NCBI RefSeq assembly: GCF_002901445.1
Contig: NZ_PPPD01000001.1
Span: 1,668,501-1,732,500, forward strand
Length of the DNA stretch: 64,000 nucleotides
Direction of reading: 5' to 3'
Source: Deinococcus koreensis
GTDB lineage: Bacteria; Deinococcota; Deinococci; Deinococcales; Deinococcaceae
The position numbers were made by a program, and so were the translations under genes. This document shows positions 61,929 through 64,000 of the stretch, one piece after another (position 1 is the first letter of the stretch; each line of letters opens with the position of its first letter). The notes below the pieces were generated by a model. That model saw nothing but the letters and a program-made list of their open reading frames with translations. It did no database searches and was not told where the DNA came from.

Positions 61929-62909
61929 CTACTTCTTCCGCTTGAAGGGGTTCCAGCCGCGCTTCTCCTCGACCTTGGGAGCGGCGGGCACCGGATCACC
62001 CGGACGAACCGCCGTGCGAGGCGGAAAGGTGCCGTGCCGTCCGGCTTTCTTGTCAGGTTCGGGCGCTGGCTTCTTCGCCTCGTCCTCGTAGATCTCGTCC
62101 TCGGGCATCTGGCCCAGCGCGACCAGCAGCGCCCGGCGGATGGCGTCGGCCGTGGGGCGGTCGTTGACCCGCTTGGCCAGGGCGAGTTCGGCCATCTTCG
62201 ACACGTTCCGGGGCACCTGCGGGTTCGTGTGGCTCAGGGCCACCGGAAACCGGGTCAGGTGCGCGACCATCAGCTCCTCGTAGGTGTTGCCCTGGAACGG
62301 CCGGTCGCCGCTCAGCAGCTCGTACATCAGGATGCCCAGGCTGTAGACGTCGCTGGCGCTGCTGCTGGGTTCGCCGTGGTAGATCTCGGGCGCCATGTAA
62401 TACGGGCTGCCGCTGACCTTGCCGCCCTGCGAGGTGAAGTAGGTGCTGCCCATGTCGCCCAGTGCGGCGTGGCCCTCGCTGTTCAGGTACACGTTCTGGG
62501 TCTTGACGTCCTGGTGCACCGCTCCCTGGTGGTGCAGGTAGGTCAGCGACGAGGCCACGTCCGCCAGGATCTGCAGGGCGTTCTCGACCGGCAGCGTGCG
62601 GGTCAGCAGCTGGCTGAGCTGATCGCTCAGGGCGCCGTTGGGAAAGTACTCCATGGCCAGGAACGCCTGCTGCCCGAACGGCGTGCCGGCGTAGCCCCGA
62701 ACCAGCCGTGGATGGCGGAACTTGAGCGTCAGCCTGACCTCGTTGCCGAAGCGCTCGGCCGCATCCTGCACCTTCAGCGTGTGCTCGTGCGGAATCTTCA
62801 GCGCGACCTTGCGGCCCTCGCCGTCCACCGCGAGATGCACGGTCGAGGTGTTCCCGCGACCGAGGACGCGGTGCAGGCTGTAACCGGGGATGGCGGGAGC
62901 ATCACTCAT
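61929..62909 (-). CDS. Serine/threonine protein kinase (Hanks type)
   Basis: A 326-aa cytosolic kinase. Motifs are the Gly-rich loop GRGNTSTVH (17-25), the invariant Lys38 (VALKIP), catalytic loop HQDVKTQN (His132, Asp134, Asn139) in place of HRDLKPxN, Mg-binding Asp152 in GDMG instead of DFG, and APE at 173-175 (YYMAPEIY). The C-terminal tail (about 270-326) is acidic then basic and ends NPFKRKK, with no transmembrane helix or PASTA domain. The non-RD catalytic loop (Gln before Asp) suggests it is not activated by activation-loop phosphorylation. Confidence 0.9.
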   Translation of the reverse strand: MSDAPAIPGYSLHRVLGRGNTSTVHLAVDGEGRKVALKIPHEHTLKVQDAAERFGNEVRLTLKFRHPRLVRGYAGTPFGQQAFLAMEYFPNGALSDQLSQLLTRTLPVENALQILADVASSLTYLHHQGAVHQDVKTQNVYLNSEGHAALGDMGSTYFTSQGGKVSGSPYYMAPEIYHGEPSSSASDVYSLGILMYELLSGDRPFQGNTYEELMVAHLTRFPVALSHTNPQVPRNVSKMAELALAKRVNDRPTADAIRRALLVALGQMPEDEIYEDEAKKPAPEPDKKAGRHGTFPPRTAVRPGDPVPAAPKVEEKRGWNPFKRKK

Positions 62910-63172
62910 GGTCGTCAGCGGAGTCGGGAAAGGAAATCATGGTCAACTGTATGCCTCTTTCGGCGCGGACGGTGTCACGGGAAGGATGAGGAGGCGGTCT
63001 TGAACCCGCGGTGTCGTTGAACCCGGTCTGACCTCGGTGCGGCCCATTTGACCGCATGGACTCTTCCGGAACTCTTTCACCCCCGCGCAGGCCGGAGCGG
63101 GACAGGCGGGAGTGGGAGAGGCGCCCCCGTGTTCAGCCGCAGGTCTCTCCGTGGGCGCCTGCCCAGCAACAC

Positions 63173-64000
<828 letters not shown>

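Overview
The window is about 64 kb of high-GC bacterial DNA from a Deinococcus-type chromosome, spanning its replication-origin region. The genus call rests on a DdrC-like protein (14673-15368) with an RDRM-like operator, an SSB of about 301 residues carrying two OB folds, bacillithiol-type redox chemistry (YpdA family), many genes whose start codon lies 5-7 nt after a -10 hexamer (leaderless mRNAs), and a dnaA that seems to start at ATC. No rRNA, tRNA, CRISPR array, transposase or prophage was seen.

Layout. 1-4 kb: 3' end of tsaE, then ackA and pta (acetate/acetyl-P). 4-8 kb, minus strand: two LptF/LptG-type permeases and cfa. 8-15 kb: a large BTAD/ATPase/TPR regulator, a beta-helix lipoprotein and a lipoprotein subtilase. 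14.6-20 kb: ddrC, acetyl-CoA synthetase, a zinc-ribbon protein, a small membrane protein, fumC. 20-25 kb: DUF4397 lipoprotein, a divergent MFS exporter/regulator pair, a YpdA-like reductase. 25-30 kb: a DUF1800/DUF1501 Tat-exported pair and a VanW-like protein. 30-34.5 kb, minus strand: mnmG, a LAGLIDADG-like protein, rsmG, parA, parB, with two parS sites. 35-39 kb: branched-chain 2-oxoacid dehydrogenase E1alpha, E1beta and E2. 39-44 kb: secreted protein, two-component system, dprA, a small conserved protein and an epimerase. 44.4-51 kb: dnaA, oriC, dnaN, a tiny membrane protein, eno, pyk. 51-54 kb: tyrS with a putative attenuated leader, diverging from a MOSC, a YqhA-like and a trmK gene. 54-64 kb: rny, a dienelactone-hydrolase-like protein, a DUF4384-like lipoprotein, the rpsF-ssb-rpsR-rplI operon, a DinB-like protein, a broken GNAT gene, a Ser/Thr kinase and the 3' part of prfB.

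How it fits together. dnaA-oriC-dnaN and the mnmG-rsmG-parAB-parS cluster, 12 kb apart, form the initiation and segregation region. Central carbon genes (ackA, pta, acs, fumC, E1/E2, eno, pyk) are interspersed. Accessory interest lies in regulatory DNA rather than in a defence island: a leader-peptide/terminator module before tyrS, a four-copy hairpin repeat family, a DnaA-trio origin, DnaA boxes outside oriC, overlapping divergent leaderless promoters, and a free-standing LAGLIDADG-like gene in the mnmG operon.
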